This document shows, piece by piece, positions 34,401 through 40,581 of a stretch of 64,000 bases of DNA. Source of the DNA: Sphaerolaimus hirsutus (lineage: Eukaryota; Nematoda; Chromadorea; Monhysterida; Sphaerolaimidae); assembly GCA_964036195.1 (NCBI GenBank), contig OZ038451.1, positions 15,938,529-16,002,528 on the forward strand. Reading direction: 5' to 3'. The position numbers were made by a program, and so were the translations under genes. How positions within the stretch are numbered: the first letter of the stretch is position 1; every line of letters begins with the position of its first letter. A model generated the notes under the pieces. That model did not search any database, had not been told where the DNA came from, and saw only the letters and a list, made by a program, of their open reading frames with translations.

Positions 34401-35195
34401 TTTTTTTTTGTTTTTTACTCAAGGTGTTTAAAAAAATGATTTTTGTGATTTTTTCAAACCCTAGGTGCCCTTGGCGCTTGGCGCTGGGGTTCGGAAAAGC
34501 GCCATACCGCTTTTGGCGCTTGTCACTTAAGTCCTGGCGCTTTTTCCATCACTACTGGCGATCACTCAATTCCTTCACACGCCAATTAGCAACGGGGATG
34601 TACCGGCCGTAAAGTAGAGGGTGCTACTTTAGGCCGGGCATCATTACGGCAGAGTTGTTGAAAGTACTGAACTTTTTTCAAAGTAAACGTAAACATAAAG
34701 TATTTTATTTTCAGTCACACCTGAGTACAGAAAACGTAAAGTAAAATTTTTCAACTTTTACGCTGTGTAAAAGGTGAGTAAACATAAATATCTGTAAATA
34801 CTCGTTTTCTGTACTCGCGTACTTTCAAAAAGTACGCGAGTAACTGAGTACCGGTATTTTTTTCGGGAGGAAACGTAAACGTATTTACGCAGCACTCGAG
34901 TATACGTATTTATCGAGTAAACGTAAATCCGTTTGTACAACTATGCATTACGGCCGGATTTACTTTACGGCCGGATTTACTTTACGGCCGAGATCGCGCC
35001 ATTAGCAACAGTGTCACATTTTCCCAACCACTTCCCCCCCCCCTTTCAGACGAAAACGTAGGAGAACCAGAACCACTGTGGTTCAATAAAGTGAGTGACG
35101 AATGTACTGGAAGTGTTATACACGTTTACAGTGGAAATTATTGGGAGTGCAAGGAGAAGCAGGATTGGCCCAAAAATTTGCCAGATATTTTTTGA
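7274..35195 (+). CDS. OSBP: Oxysterol-binding protein gene, OSBP-type (14 exons visible, 5' incomplete)
   Basis: Exons: 7274-7479, 7874-8011, 9163-9320, 11148-11261, 14191-14329, 16058-16311, 23271-23477, 25084-25188, 25795-25922, 26130-26294, 26664-26838, 27508-27716, 32703-32914 and 35050-35195. Every junction keeps phase, giving 784 residues and a stop. Order: second half of a PH domain, coiled-coil/linker, FFAT-like motif, complete ORD lipid-transfer domain with EQVSHHPP, and the family's C-terminal end (WECKEKQDWP...DIF). OSBP proteins exchange sterol for PI4P between ER and Golgi, binding VAP through the FFAT motif and PI4P/Arf1 through the PH domain. The missing part is the N-terminal region and the first PH strands (the GW..KW..Y..GY..RWF segment), not found upstream in this window. 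OSBP and OSBP2 cannot be separated here. The next gene converges from the opposite strand. Confidence 0.96.
7874..8011 (+). CDS. OSBP: OSBP exon b: acidic linker and helix
   Basis: After acceptor CTTGCAG the frame reads EEAEETLIQNEG and then HVEDMDTMLAQAQAKIDEL, a predicted helix that in OSBP follows the PH domain. Entry and exit are both phase 1. The donor is GTCGGTTT. The junction gives KILARHG, matching the family's LIAKHG. Confidence 0.9.
8334..9040. mobile_element. TAGGGTTGG hAT-like MITE with TTTAAA payload, copy 1
   Basis: The termini are TAGGGTTGG and CCAGCCCTA. The flanking 8-bp duplication GTCTTATC is exact (8326-8333 and 9041-9048). Both ends carry long TTTTTTAAAAAAAC arrays. The roughly 500-bp interior, with GCGCGCTTGCGCGC followed by AAAAATTTTGCAAAATAC, is shared with the copies at 27804, 33188 and 51862. 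It lies in an OSBP intron. Confidence 0.92.
9163..9320 (+). CDS. OSBP: OSBP exon c: helical region before the FFAT motif
   Basis: It encodes RHGQELHSALADLAAAAYG and then KLKLANERAALFKITADAMTN, matching the OSBP stretch with NERATLFRIT. Acceptor ATGCACAG, entry phase 1, exit phase 0. The donor GTTTGTGG was chosen because it joins N to ASEDF, the family's NACRDF. Confidence 0.92.
9585..10935. repeat. Foldback with GGCATCTAGACC-type arms, enclosing another element
   Basis: The left arm (about 9585-9722) ends GGGAATGTTGTGAGAACTG. The right arm (about 10835-10935) begins with its complement CAGTTCTCACAACATTCCC and continues as CCCCGCCCGCATGGCATTTAG. Motifs GGCATCTAGAC and GATGCCAAGCGGG recur in the arms. 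A CAGGGGTCT element was inserted near the left arm. Origin unknown; it resembles a foldback transposon. Confidence 0.6.
9738..10215. mobile_element. CAGGGGTCT hAT-like element, copy 2
   Basis: The termini are CAGGGGTCT and AGACCCCTG. They are flanked by CGCAAAGG and CGCAACGG, an 8-bp duplication with one mismatch. The interior repeats GATAGATAGCTGAGC and has G-runs near both ends. It has no coding capacity. It sits inside the foldback at 9585-10935. Confidence 0.8.
11148..11261 (+). CDS. OSBP: OSBP exon d: SEDFVAMSK...WK helix
   Basis: It is 38 codons, phase 0 at both ends, after acceptor TTTTTCCAG. It encodes ASEDFVAMSKNQTAKWK and IEHEQRLQLQ, matching the family's RDFLELAETHSRKWQ...YEREQRVHLEE. 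The donor is GTGGGA. The segment is a likely coiled coil. Confidence 0.93.
11412..14038. mobile_element. 2.6-kb TAGGGTT hAT-like element with GGGACC payload and internal palindrome
   Basis: Left end TAGGGTTAAAACGGGACC, right end GGTCCCGTTTGGACCCTA. The 8-bp duplication CACTAGAT is exact (11404-11411 and 14039-14046). Near each end are GGGACC arrays, then a shared 100-bp segment with CTCAGTGCGCAACTGCGTG in opposite orientations. Inside is a further 1.4-kb palindrome. No transposase frame is visible. Confidence 0.92.
12395..13800. repeat. 1.4-kb near-perfect palindrome
   Basis: The left arm runs from about 12395 (GGGGATTTTCTGGGTAGC, then GGCTATAACTCTGCAACCAC) to about 13040. The right arm repeats the same in reverse complement to about 13800, meeting around ATCAGAATAACATGGGGATATC. 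It lies within the GGGACC element. The symmetrical open frames inside it are mirror shadows. Confidence 0.85.
14191..14329 (+). CDS. OSBP: OSBP exon e: EQLAKQH linker
   Basis: After acceptor CCGCGCGCAG it encodes MQMEQLAKQHSVLEGAV, the diagnostic IEQLAKQHNSLE segment of OSBP. A Gly/Asn-rich linker ends in CPMTPG. Exit is phase 1 with a consensus donor, GTGAGT. Confidence 0.94.
14725..14775. mobile_element. 51-bp minimal hairpin of the TAGGGTTCAAACG family
   Basis: TAGGGTTCAAACGGGATCC is followed by two GGGATC units and the complement ending GTTTGAACCCTA. It has the same termini as the elements at 22112 and 45267 but almost no interior. No 8-bp duplication could be recognised. Confidence 0.7.
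15300..15505. repeat. GGTGCCGGTGCGGTGCC simple-sequence block
   Basis: Irregular tandem GGTGCC / GGTGCGGTGCC units occur on both strands, interrupted by CATTTT. The composition looks like another simple-sequence payload of the MITE type seen elsewhere, but I cannot define termini. Confidence 0.6.
16058..16311 (+). CDS. OSBP: OSBP exon f: acidic region with FFAT-like VAP-binding motif
   Basis: Acceptor CCTAAAACAG, entry phase 1 (gives ALSHHH). It encodes VYSESDDESCIFHDAADD, an acidic flank followed by a FFAT-like core in which Phe, Asp and Ala of the EFFDAxE consensus are kept. Position 1 is Ile and position 3 is His. The rest is a disordered Gly/Glu/Asn stretch. The 3' end is placed at donor GTCGGTTT (phase 0) because the same donor type is used by exons b and k. 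An earlier GTGACC is possible. Confidence 0.85.
17173..17482. repeat. CGGCGGA-type palindromic repeat
   Basis: Inverted phrases include ACTCGGCGGACCGCAAAGT with AGAATCCTAC on the left and CTAAGTGTGATGTCCGCCGAGT on the right. The same phrases flank the repeat at 46873-47485. Confidence 0.5.
18232..18910. mobile_element. TTGGGCC-CACACACTAG inverted-repeat element hosting a hAT MITE
   Basis: The left end reads ATTGGGCCTCCACACACTGG with TGTCAACTGAATT. The right end reads GATGTCAACTAGTGTGTGTG then GGCCCAAT. A CAGGGACG hAT element (18334-18768) is inserted within it. Related GTCAAC/CACTAG ends occur near 30955-31175. Confidence 0.6.
18334..18768. mobile_element. 435-bp CAGGGACGTATCCAGG hAT-like MITE, copy 1
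   Basis: The termini are CAGGGACGTATCCAGG and CCTGGATACGGCCCTG. They are flanked by an exact 8-bp duplication, AGCATAGT (18326-18333 and 18769-18776). The interior has G-run/C-run blocks and GGCGCCATGGCGC stretches, with no coding capacity. It is the same length as the copy at 20543. Confidence 0.95.
19026..19491. mobile_element. CAGGGGTCT-family hAT-like element, copy 3
   Basis: The left end is TAGGGGTATCCAAG and the right end GGAGACCCCTG. They are flanked by CCTCCATA and CCCCCATA (one mismatch). The interior is collinear with 9738-10215. Confidence 0.8.
20397..20995 (-). mobile_element. Introner-family element interrupted by a hAT MITE
   Basis: Read on the minus strand it begins GGTGCCACTCCCAGACC and ends GGTCTGGAAGTGCTCCCTG. 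The end nearest 20985 is separated from the body by the 20543-20977 insertion, which duplicated GTCTGGGA. Removing the insertion leaves an ordinary element of about 155 bp. It lies antisense in an OSBP intron. Confidence 0.8.
20543..20977. mobile_element. 435-bp CAAGGACGTATCCAGG hAT-like MITE, copy 2
   Basis: The termini are CAAGGACGTATCCAGG and CCTGGATACGTCCCTG. The exact 8-bp duplication GTCTGGGA occupies 20535-20542 and 20978-20985. The interior resembles the copy at 18334, with GCGCGCTGGCGCGC and GGCGCCAGCGCC blocks. Confidence 0.95.
21607..22030. mobile_element. CAGTGGCGTAGCCAG hAT-like MITE
   Basis: The termini are CAGTGGCGTAGCCAG and CTGGCTACGCCGCTG. The exact 8-bp duplication TTTATAAT occupies 21599-21606 and 22031-22038. 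The interior again has G-runs, C-runs and GGCGCC blocks, so it is a relative of the CAGGGACG elements. Confidence 0.95.
22112..22959. mobile_element. TAGGGTTCAAACG hAT-like MITE with TCGATATCGATATTCGA payload
   Basis: The termini are TAGGGTTCAAACGATATC and its complement ending GTTTGAACCCTA. The exact 8-bp duplication CTTGCTTG occupies 22104-22111 and 22960-22967. Both flanks carry arrays of CGATATTCGATA. The 400-bp interior is A+T-rich and non-coding. Confidence 0.95.
23271..23477 (+). CDS. OSBP: OSBP exon g: start of the ORD (LWSIMRNCIGKELSKIPMP)
   Basis: 69 codons, phase 0 at both ends. After acceptor CACTTTCCAG comes a disordered SSDDENSTVNKNQP stretch, then RRNCIPPRPQ and LWSIMRNCIGKELSKIPMP, the conserved opening of the OSBP-related lipid-binding domain. 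The donor is GTTGGTTT. It was chosen so that the join reads MPVNFNEPLS, as in the family. Confidence 0.96.
23677..24935. mobile_element. 1.26-kb TIR element GTAAACTGGTGGACAAT
   Basis: The left end is AGTAAACTGGTGGACAATAC and the right end ATTGTCCACCAGTTTACG. Subterminal ATGGAAAAT/ATTTTCCAT is also inverted. Open frames of up to 117 codons occur inside, but none resembles a transposase. It lies in the intron between OSBP exons g and h. Confidence 0.65.
25084..25188 (+). CDS. OSBP: OSBP exon h: VNFNEPLSFLQRITEDLEY
   Basis: 35 codons, phase 0, acceptor TTCTGGCAG, donor GTGTGC. It encodes VNFNEPLSFLQRITEDLEYSS and LLDRAATKLDSAEQ, part of the ORD lid and first helix, nearly identical in pattern to vertebrate OSBP. 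Confidence 0.96.
25415..25530. repeat. Decayed introner-family element
   Basis: Short inverted arms CCCCTGTGAAATACCCTG ... CATTTGACGTTTTACAGGG match the introner family body. The terminal splice-site blocks are lost. Confidence 0.5.
25531..25733. repeat. A+T-rich hairpin with CCATGG...TAGCATTGAAAAAAT arms
   Basis: The left arm GACCATTAGCATTGAAAAAA and the right arm ATTTTTTCAATGCTAACCATGGTC are inverted. Between them are AGAAAATCTC/GAGATTTTCT repeats. Probably a small MITE. Confidence 0.55.
25795..25922 (+). CDS. OSBP: OSBP exon i: VSSYSTT...KPFNPLLGETFE
   Basis: Acceptor ACCCTCACAG, entry phase 0, exit phase 2. It encodes MCYVAVFLVSSYSTT and KPFNPLLGETFECDRY, the sterol-pocket strands of the ORD. 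The exon is cut precisely at the start of the introner; the split Trp codon is completed by exon j. Confidence 0.97.
25923..26129 (+). mobile_element. Introner: 207-bp transposon acting as an OSBP intron
   Basis: The whole intron is one element. It starts with donor GTGCCAATCCCAGACCCTG and ends GGTCTGGGACTGCCCCCAG, so the terminal motifs themselves are the splice sites. The arms AAAATGTCAAATGTCATG and CATTTTACAGGG are inverted around a short centre. Splicing at exactly these bases restores NYGWRSLAEQVSHHPP, which matches the family without a gap. Reading through would interrupt the ORD. Related copies are at 4764, 20397, 42186, 46300, 56283, 57826 and 58023. Confidence 0.93.
26130..26294 (+). 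CDS. OSBP: OSBP exon j: EQVSHHPP signature
   Basis: It encodes RSLAEQVSHHPPVAAHF, the fingerprint of the OSBP-related family. The two His contact the PI4P phosphate in solved family structures. Then come SKFRGKYLSVIPTG and LKFDG. Entry and exit are both phase 2; the donor is GTGAGT. Confidence 0.98.
26664..26838 (+). CDS. OSBP: OSBP exon k: STVHNIIVGKLWID
   Basis: Acceptor CCATTTTGCAG. It encodes GQHYTWRRVTSTVHNII, VGKLWIDHHGE and PYSYFSKEPPRR, the central barrel strands of the ORD. Exit is phase 0 with donor GTCGGTCT. Confidence 0.97.
26887..27030. repeat. Inverted-repeat element with CACTAGTTTTC end, copy 1
   Basis: The segment from CATTTGAGTTTTCTACAATG to ATTTCGTGTGAAAACTAGTG is repeated in reverse orientation at 60132-60290. 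The inner GGCCGTTAACTACAGTTGACGG is itself palindromic. Confidence 0.6.
27508..27716 (+). CDS. OSBP: OSBP exon l: VTGIVTDRTGRAKFALQGRWD
   Basis: Acceptor TATTCACAG, phase 0 entry, phase 2 exit at donor GTGAGT; an in-frame TGA follows at once. It encodes VTGIVTDRTGRAKFALQG, then RWDSHMDMLRIL, a divergent acidic loop, and TLWKKGPLL. The family has LLWKKYPLP here. Confidence 0.95.
27804..28522. mobile_element. TAGGGTTGG hAT-like MITE with TTTAAA payload, copy 2
   Basis: The ends are TAGGGTTGGCAAG and TTTCCAACCCTA. The 8-bp duplication TGACTAGT is exact (27796-27803, 28523-28530). It has TTTTTTAAAAAAA and AAATCGATTTTT arrays and the shared interior with GCGCGCGAGCGCGC. Confidence 0.92.
28530..29160. 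other. No recognisable gene; ACTTGTCACTT tract
   Basis: It begins with repeated CACTTGTAAGTTTACTTGTCACTTG-type words that recur near 25000, 43000-43140, 53050, 58330 and 63170-63290. The rest is featureless intron. Confidence 0.45.
29540..29665. mobile_element. Small GGCGCC-payload MITE
   Basis: It begins AGTGATCTGAAAAGCGCC and ends GGCGCTTTCCAACCCCTA. It is flanked by TCCTTACT on both sides (8 bp). The body is AAGCGCCA / TGGCGCTT repeats. Confidence 0.65.
29935..30383. mobile_element. TATTTCGAGG inverted-repeat element, copy 2
   Basis: The left end is CCGTATTTCCTCGAAATACC and the right end GGTATTTCGAGAAAATACGG. The interior has CCCCCTCGAAATACCCC runs and ATTAGTACTGGGAGTAC. Confidence 0.8.
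30640..30800. repeat. Decayed introner-family element
   Basis: It contains GGCCAATCACACACCCTGTA and AAATGCAAAATGTCAAAT on the left, with a mirrored GATATTTTACATC...GTGACAGG on the right. The termini are eroded. It lies in the large OSBP intron between exons l and m. Confidence 0.5.
30955..31175. mobile_element. CTAG-GTTGACA inverted-repeat MITE
   Basis: The left end is CACTAGCTAGTTGACATGGC and the right end GTTGACATCCAGCTAGTGG. GTGTCAACTGAATGTCAA recurs. It is related to the outer element at 18232-18910. Confidence 0.55.
31500..31880. repeat. Foldback with GGCCATGTAAACCCGCTGGCC arms
   Basis: The left arm has GGCGGCCATGTAAACCCGC and GACGTTTTTTATCACTTTTC. The right arm has the complements, GTGACAAAAACGTC and GGCCAGCGGGTTTACATGG. 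No target duplication is clear. Confidence 0.55.
32703..32914 (+). CDS. OSBP: OSBP exon m: PTDSRFRPDQRLLE and EEKQR helix
   Basis: Acceptor CACTCGCCAG, entry phase 2. It encodes NADTFYNFTRLAVELNE, CPTDSRFRPDQRLLEQ and ANAEKMRLEEKQRQKRR. This end of the ORD is strongly conserved. Exit is phase 1 at donor GTTGGTTT; this donor was chosen because it alone keeps frame into the last exon. Confidence 0.97.
33188..34463. mobile_element. TAGGGTTGACAC hAT-like MITE with TTTAAA payload, copy 3
   Basis: The ends are TAGGGTTGACAC and TTTTTCAAACCCTA. The interior matches the copy at 51862, including TTGCACTAGGTATTTTGC and GCGCGGGAGCGCGC. It is split near its left end by the TTTCCG element. No clean duplication is visible because it landed in repetitive GGCGCC sequence. 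Confidence 0.85.
33200..33788. mobile_element. TAGGGTG hAT-like MITE with TTTCCG payload, copy 2
   Basis: The termini are TAGGGTGTCAAA and TTGACACCCTA. The exact 8-bp duplication GTTGACAC occupies 33192-33199 and 33789-33796. It is collinear with 3968-4584. It is the innermost and youngest of the three nested elements. Confidence 0.95.
34614..34985. mobile_element. GGCCGTAAAGTA inverted-repeat element, copy 1
   Basis: The termini are variants of GGCCGTAAAGTAGAGGG and TTTACTTTACGGCC. The interior has TTTCAAAAAGTACGCGAGTA and GTATTTATCGAGTAAACGTA. A longer copy lies inverted at 50858-51462. Confidence 0.7.
35050..35195 (+). CDS. OSBP: OSBP exon n: last exon, WECKEKQDWP and stop
   Basis: Acceptor CCCCCCCTTTCAG, entry phase 1. 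It encodes ENVGEPEPLWFNK, then YSGNYWECKEKQDWPKNLPDIF and a TGA. This is the standard OSBP C-terminus, so the coding end is certain. Confidence 0.98.
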
Positions 35196-35668
35196 TTTTT
35201 TTTCTTCAGTTGTGAAAATGGAGTTATTTTTGTGATGGATTTTCATCGGCGCATGGTGTCATTTTCTCTATATGTGACTGTTAGTAGAGGCTGGTTTTTA
35301 ATACCCTTTGAGTGATTTCAATTTCTTCCCTTAAATTTACCTTAAAATTCTATTTTTATGTATTCTGAAATCCAACGATAAATATGTTTTTATCCAAGTT
35401 CCCTTTTATATCCTATATCCCTTTATCCTATATCCCTTTTAATTGCTGGCTTCCCGAATTTTATAACATAGATTTCTATAAATCGTGCCGTAAAATCCTG
35501 ACGTTTAAGTGAATAATTTCATAAAAATGGTCAAGTCCCAGTAAAATGTTGACAAGCTGTTTAAAGTTTACTTTATCACTTGTTATGTGATTTGAAACTT
35601 GAAACGTCGCAGTTTTCTTCAAGTCAATTCTGCCAGTCAGTCAAGTTGCTTAAACAATTTTTGCAAGA

Positions 35669-35674
35669 AATAAA
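35669..35674 (+). promoter_or_regulatory. Possible OSBP polyadenylation signal AATAAA
   Basis: AATAAA lies about 470 bp after the stop codon, in plain A+T-rich sequence. It is plausible but unproven. Confidence 0.35.
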
Positions 35675-37245
35675 ACTTCTCTGCCCTGTCATAAAAATGA
35701 TTTTTTTCAACGAAAATATGATCCCTTTTCTGTTCAAGATCTTTATCTAGGTAGGTATATCAACTCATTGACACTTTGCCAGATATCTGGCGCATTTCAG
35801 GGTGCCCCTTCTCAAAACTTTTCCCTTGGAGACCCTTTTTTTGTGGTGCCACTACAAATTGCAAGTTTATTTATTCTTAAATCGTTATTAGTCGGTTGGT
35901 CACATGGAAATGAAGATTTGAATGTTTGAAGCTGATAAAATGCGTGTGATTATGTTTACTACTCTATCATGTGCTGTGATTACTGTTATTTAAGCGATTT
36001 TATTCATTACCTATATTTATTATTATATTTGATTTTATTGGCGCTACACACTAATTTCACGGTGTCAATTTAATTGATGGTAAAGCTCCCATTTGAATTT
36101 AGTTCCTATTTGAATTTTATTATTGAAAGTGTCAACATGTGAGTCGTATGTGAATTCATTCAAATGGATTTTTCTATTTGTTAAAAGCTGGTTTTACACA
36201 CTTTCGATTGAAAACTTACCTAAATTGACAACCCGTCAATTGGTATCTAGACACCACATGACAAATGGTTCCTTTCGTTTGAGTGTATCGAACTTATTTT
36301 AAATATTTTGCGTGTATTGACGGATGTTTTTAGAGCCCCTGGGCAGTACTTTTTTGATCAAGAAATCACTTCGCATATTTTTACCTAAATACATTGACTA
36401 CTGAATTACCGATTTTTAATGGAAAAATGAAAAATATGAAAATCCCCAGCTTAGACAAAAAAATTTTAAGTCCATGTTTCAAACACGATACCTTCGAGTT
36501 AAGGTTTTTTTAAAGAACGTTTTAAATTCAATTTTCTCATCTAGATATTGCTGAGACTTGCTATAGATAACTCAGTTCCGTTTCGAAAAACCTTTTATTG
36601 CGGATAAGTATTTTCAATTTATTATGACAATTAATTGGGCTTAAATTTGTCTGATCGTTTTCAAATCTACTCACAAAAGGTGCTTTTTTTATTAGCTTTA
36701 TATCGATTTGAAGGTATACCAATAGTTATTACAAATCCGCATATAATATTGACAATATTCTCATAATATCAATATTCCCAATTAATTTGATGGAAAATAA
36801 TCATACAAATACGAAAATCACTTTAGAGCAGAGTTGGGAAAATGTATTTACGTTTACCCGGAATACCCAGTTAAACCGGGTATTTTTTTGTACTTACCTT
36901 TACGTCTACATTTTCTAAAAATACCAGTATTTGGCAACTCTGCTTTGAAGTGCTGATTAAGCACCAATTTAGGGGTCTGGCAAGAAGTTCGAGCTCTGCA
37001 AGAATGCTACCCCATTTTGCAAAAAAAAACTCCATGAACTCTGAGTAATCTTTGCCGAATTTATATAGAAGGGGACTTGCGCTTATTCAGAATGACAAAT
37101 GTTAAGGGAAAATATTCTTTTCAAAAATACCCTGAAACCAATTTCACAATTCACGGGTACTTACTGTGCCCAGTCCCGGGCCCTTCAAAGTGTTCAATTT
37201 CGGTAATAAAATCTTTTCTTATTTGTTTTGATTGACATTGTACTT
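35675..37245. other. Intergenic, no recognisable gene
   Basis: This A+T-rich stretch lies between the convergent OSBP and K2P genes. There is a weak inverted pair around 36045-36250 with CACACTAATTTCACGG-like ends. Otherwise I see nothing. Confidence 0.5.
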
Positions 37246-39238
37246 GGTCCGGCTGAAAAGTCCCCGGGCAGTGCTCGCCATTCGCGCTTGGGGTAAGCTA
37301 CAGTCATAAAATTTGGACAGGTTAAGGTATCAGGTGTTTTGAGTTTTCACCCAAAATTTCAACCCACTGCGGAACTGTGGGGGTTACAATTTCAGTCATT
37401 TTGTACTGATGTAAACACCTTCCCGGTCACGTCCGGCACCCTATTTTAGATCTTACTTGTGACACCCTATCTCCAGTTCTAGGGCGCGCCAGAAGCTGAA
37501 ACTTGGGGGAGGTATTGGTGCAACCCCCCTCTACTTCGCATGAATTTGGGGGGTCGCGGCGACCCCTCTCAGGGTGGGTGCACATTTTTAAGTGGCTTTT
37601 TTGGTGTCCATCAGCAGGTCCGGCACCCGCTGATTTCTGAGCTGTGGGAGGGGTATAAATCTAAAATTTTGGGGATGTGTTACCAACACCACTCCCCTAC
37701 TATACACATTCAATAATGTGAAATAAATGCAAAAAAAATCTATTATTCTCTAAAAAACACCACTCCCCAATAGATGGATAACAACAAAATTCATTTTTTG
37801 GAACTTTTTTATTGGACACTTGAAGAGCTGGTTTACAATACTTTAAGGGGAACGGTTTGATGTTTAAAGTTATGTAAAGAACCATACCTCTAAAATGCAT
37901 GCATTGCAAAATTTACTTGGGGGGAAGTTCAAAGTGTAAATTTTGTAAATTTTTGTTCCTGCAATGATGTCATTATGATGTCATAAAGTTCACCCTAAGT
38001 AAATTTTGCAATGCAGCCATTTTAGAGGTATGGTTCTTTACATAACTTTAAACATCAAACCCTTCCCTTTAAAGTATTGTAAACCATCCTTTCAAGTGTA
38101 TAATAAAAAAGTTCCAAAAAGTGAATTTTTGGCATCCATCTATTGGGGAGTGGTGTTTTTTTAGAGAATGAGCAAAGTTTTGGGAAATTTTTCACATTAA
38201 TCTCACATTATTGAATAGTGTATAGTACGGGAGTGGTGTTGGTAACACAACCCCAAAATTTTAGATTTATACCCCTCCCACAGCTCAGAAATCAGCGGGT
38301 GCCGGACCTGCTGTGGGACACCAAAAAAGCCAAATAAAAGTTTACACTTAGGGCGACCCACCCTGAGAGGGGTCGCCGCGACCTCTCCAATTCATGGGAA
38401 GTAGAGGGGAGTTGTGCCAATATCTCCCCCAAGTTTCAGCCGCTGGGGCGCCCTAGAACTGGGGATAGGATGTAAGAAGTAAAATCAAAAAATGGGTGCC
38501 GGACGTGACCGGGAAGGTGTTAACAAATAGTTCTCTAGCTCAATGCTGCTTTAAGTTGTGATCATGAAACTTTGGCTAGTGTGAGCCACCAGTGTTGGCA
38601 ATGTGCCAGCACTAACCAACATTAGCTATGATATCATGAGCCTAGTCCATATTGTCATTACTGTCACTACTCTCACTACCAAATTCATCATTCTGCCTCT
38701 CCTTCTCAAAATAGCCCCCCTTGGAGTCTACTCACTGCTGTTGAACACTAGTAATGTGTCCAATACACATTAGTAATTAAACATAGGGGAATTTTATCCA
38801 CATAATTCATTTACTGCACAGTACAAAACAACATTAAAATCACTGCAATACAACATGATCTCAGATGATCACCAAAAACATCCATCACAGTTCCACGTTT
38901 ATTGCACATCACCCTGATCTGTATATTAATTTTACCTTAAGCAATCATGTGTATGAAAGTGTTGAATACTATCAGCACATTGCCAACACTGATGGCTTAC
39001 ACTAGACAAAGTTTCATGATCACAACTTAGAGCAGCATTGAGCTAGAGCACCATTTGTACATCAGTACAAAATGACGGAAATTGAAACCCCCACAGTTCC
39101 TCAGTGGGTGGAGCTAGAGAGGTGAAATTTTGGGTGAAAACTCAAAACACCTGATATCTTAACCTGTCAAAATTTTATGACCATAGCTCACCCCTAGCGC
39201 AAATGGCGAGCACTGCCCGGGGACTTTTCAGCTGGACC
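37246..39238. mobile_element. 2-kb nested palindromic element, GGTCC(G/A)GCTGAAAAGTCCCC ends
   Basis: The outer arms are 37246-37410 (GGTCCGGCTGAAAAGTCCCC, CAGTGCTCGCC) and 39055-39238 (complement). Within is a palindrome at about 37415-38530, with CACCTTCCCGGTCACGTCC ends and a turn near 37960. A second one lies at about 38533-39050, with TCTAGCTCAATGCTGC ends. No gene is present; the symmetric open frames are shadows. It sits between the two convergent gene ends. Confidence 0.85.
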
Positions 39239-39247
39239 ATGTATTTA

Positions 39248-39682
39248 CCGTATTTCCTCGAAATACCCCCCCCCCCCGGGGGTGATTGTTTCAGAGTGAG
39301 AATTTTGAGGGGGGGTTAAACGAGGGAGGGGGTATTTCGAGGGGGGCTTATTATTTCAAAGACGATTTTTTGAACTCCCAGTACTACTTAGTTTTTTGTA
39401 ACGTATACAGACGTCAAAAAATTAAACAATAAGGACCATGTATAAGAGTCTAAAGCCTTACATAAGTATGTAGATGGTATAAAACAGGTTCTAAAATAGC
39501 ACAATCATTGTTTTAACGTCTGGTTTGCATTGCCCAAATCACATACAGTAGCATTTGTCGTTTACCTCCCCTTTACACTCAATTTGGGGGGGGGGGTATT
39601 TCGAGGGGGTGGGTAATTATTTCATAGTTGCCATTTTGAGGGGGGTATTTCGAGACGGGGGGTATTTCGAGGAAATACGGTA
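39248..39682. mobile_element. TATTTCGAGG inverted-repeat element, copy 3
   Basis: The left end is CCGTATTTCCTCGAAATACC and the right end GGTATTTCGAGGAAATACGG. It abuts the 2-kb palindromic element. The interior includes GAACTCCCAGTACTACTTAG, the inverse of the conserved core of the other copies. Confidence 0.8.
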
Positions 39683-39689
39683 CTTGACA

Positions 39690-40575
39690 TCTGAGATTAC
39701 ACTTTGAAAGGGCTCAGGCCGGACGGGACTGCCCTGGTATTAGTGATATAGCAAATTTTCGAATTTGCTGCATCGCCGCGGCACTGTTAATTTTCCCATC
39801 CTTGTCCCGATAAAAAATTGTGTGTCGGGTCGGGATTATACGAACGAGATAGCGTTACCATTCGAATATCCTTTGGGCTCCTAATCAGCACTTTATGGTA
39901 AGTCGAATGTATTAAGGTGAACAGTGCACACAACACGATTTCACTTATGAAACGAGTATTTTTACAGCCTTTTGAGATTGGAATGCAAAAAATGTCACTG
40001 ATTATGACCAAAATCATGTCATCACAAAAATACGAAAAGTGTTAATAGAAAATACATAAGTAATTACATAAAATGTTGGTAGCTTTGGTTGTGCATTTAT
40101 TGTGAGATTAAAGGTGTCCCTGATTTTTTATAATTGCTCATTCTCGGAATGATAACAACAATATTATTTAGCTGTCAACTTTTAGCCGCAATTTTGCCTC
40201 GCTATCTGTAAAATGTGGGACGGGGCGGAATTTATCCTGCATAAAATTTTAAAAAAACATGCGTACAGGGATTCTCCGAATGATTTTTGAGGCCAATTTT
40301 ACCCTTGTCAAGTGATAATTAAGTAATGAATGAAACCTGAAAGAATTATAATCCTTAACAAATGGATTTTCAAGAAGCTTGAATGATAATTTTCATTTTC
40401 GCCGTTTTCTCCTGCCAATGTATAAATAATACCCATGTGAAATTGTGCATTCCTCCGACTTTGTTGGCGTCTGCATTTCCATATCGACGACAAACTATCG
40501 GAACATAAAATATCATACAGAGTATCGACAACCTTTCAAAATCGAAAATCAATGTACCTAAATATAAACCTTCAA
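39690..40575. other. Intergenic, no recognisable gene
   Basis: No coding pattern is seen. TTTATT at 40096-40101 would read AATAAA on the minus strand, a possible polyadenylation signal about 480 bp past the K2P stop. Confidence 0.4.
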
Positions 40576-40581
40576 ACAAAA

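Larger units (their letters stand above)
33133..34554. mobile_element. TAGTGATGG GGCGCC-payload MITE containing two nested elements
   Basis: The outer ends TAGTGATGGAAAA and TTTTTCCATCACTA are flanked by the exact 8-bp duplication CTGGCGAT (33125-33132, 34555-34562). Its GGCGCC body is split by a TTTAAA element (33188-34463). That in turn is split by a TTTCCG element (33200-33788). Confidence 0.93.
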
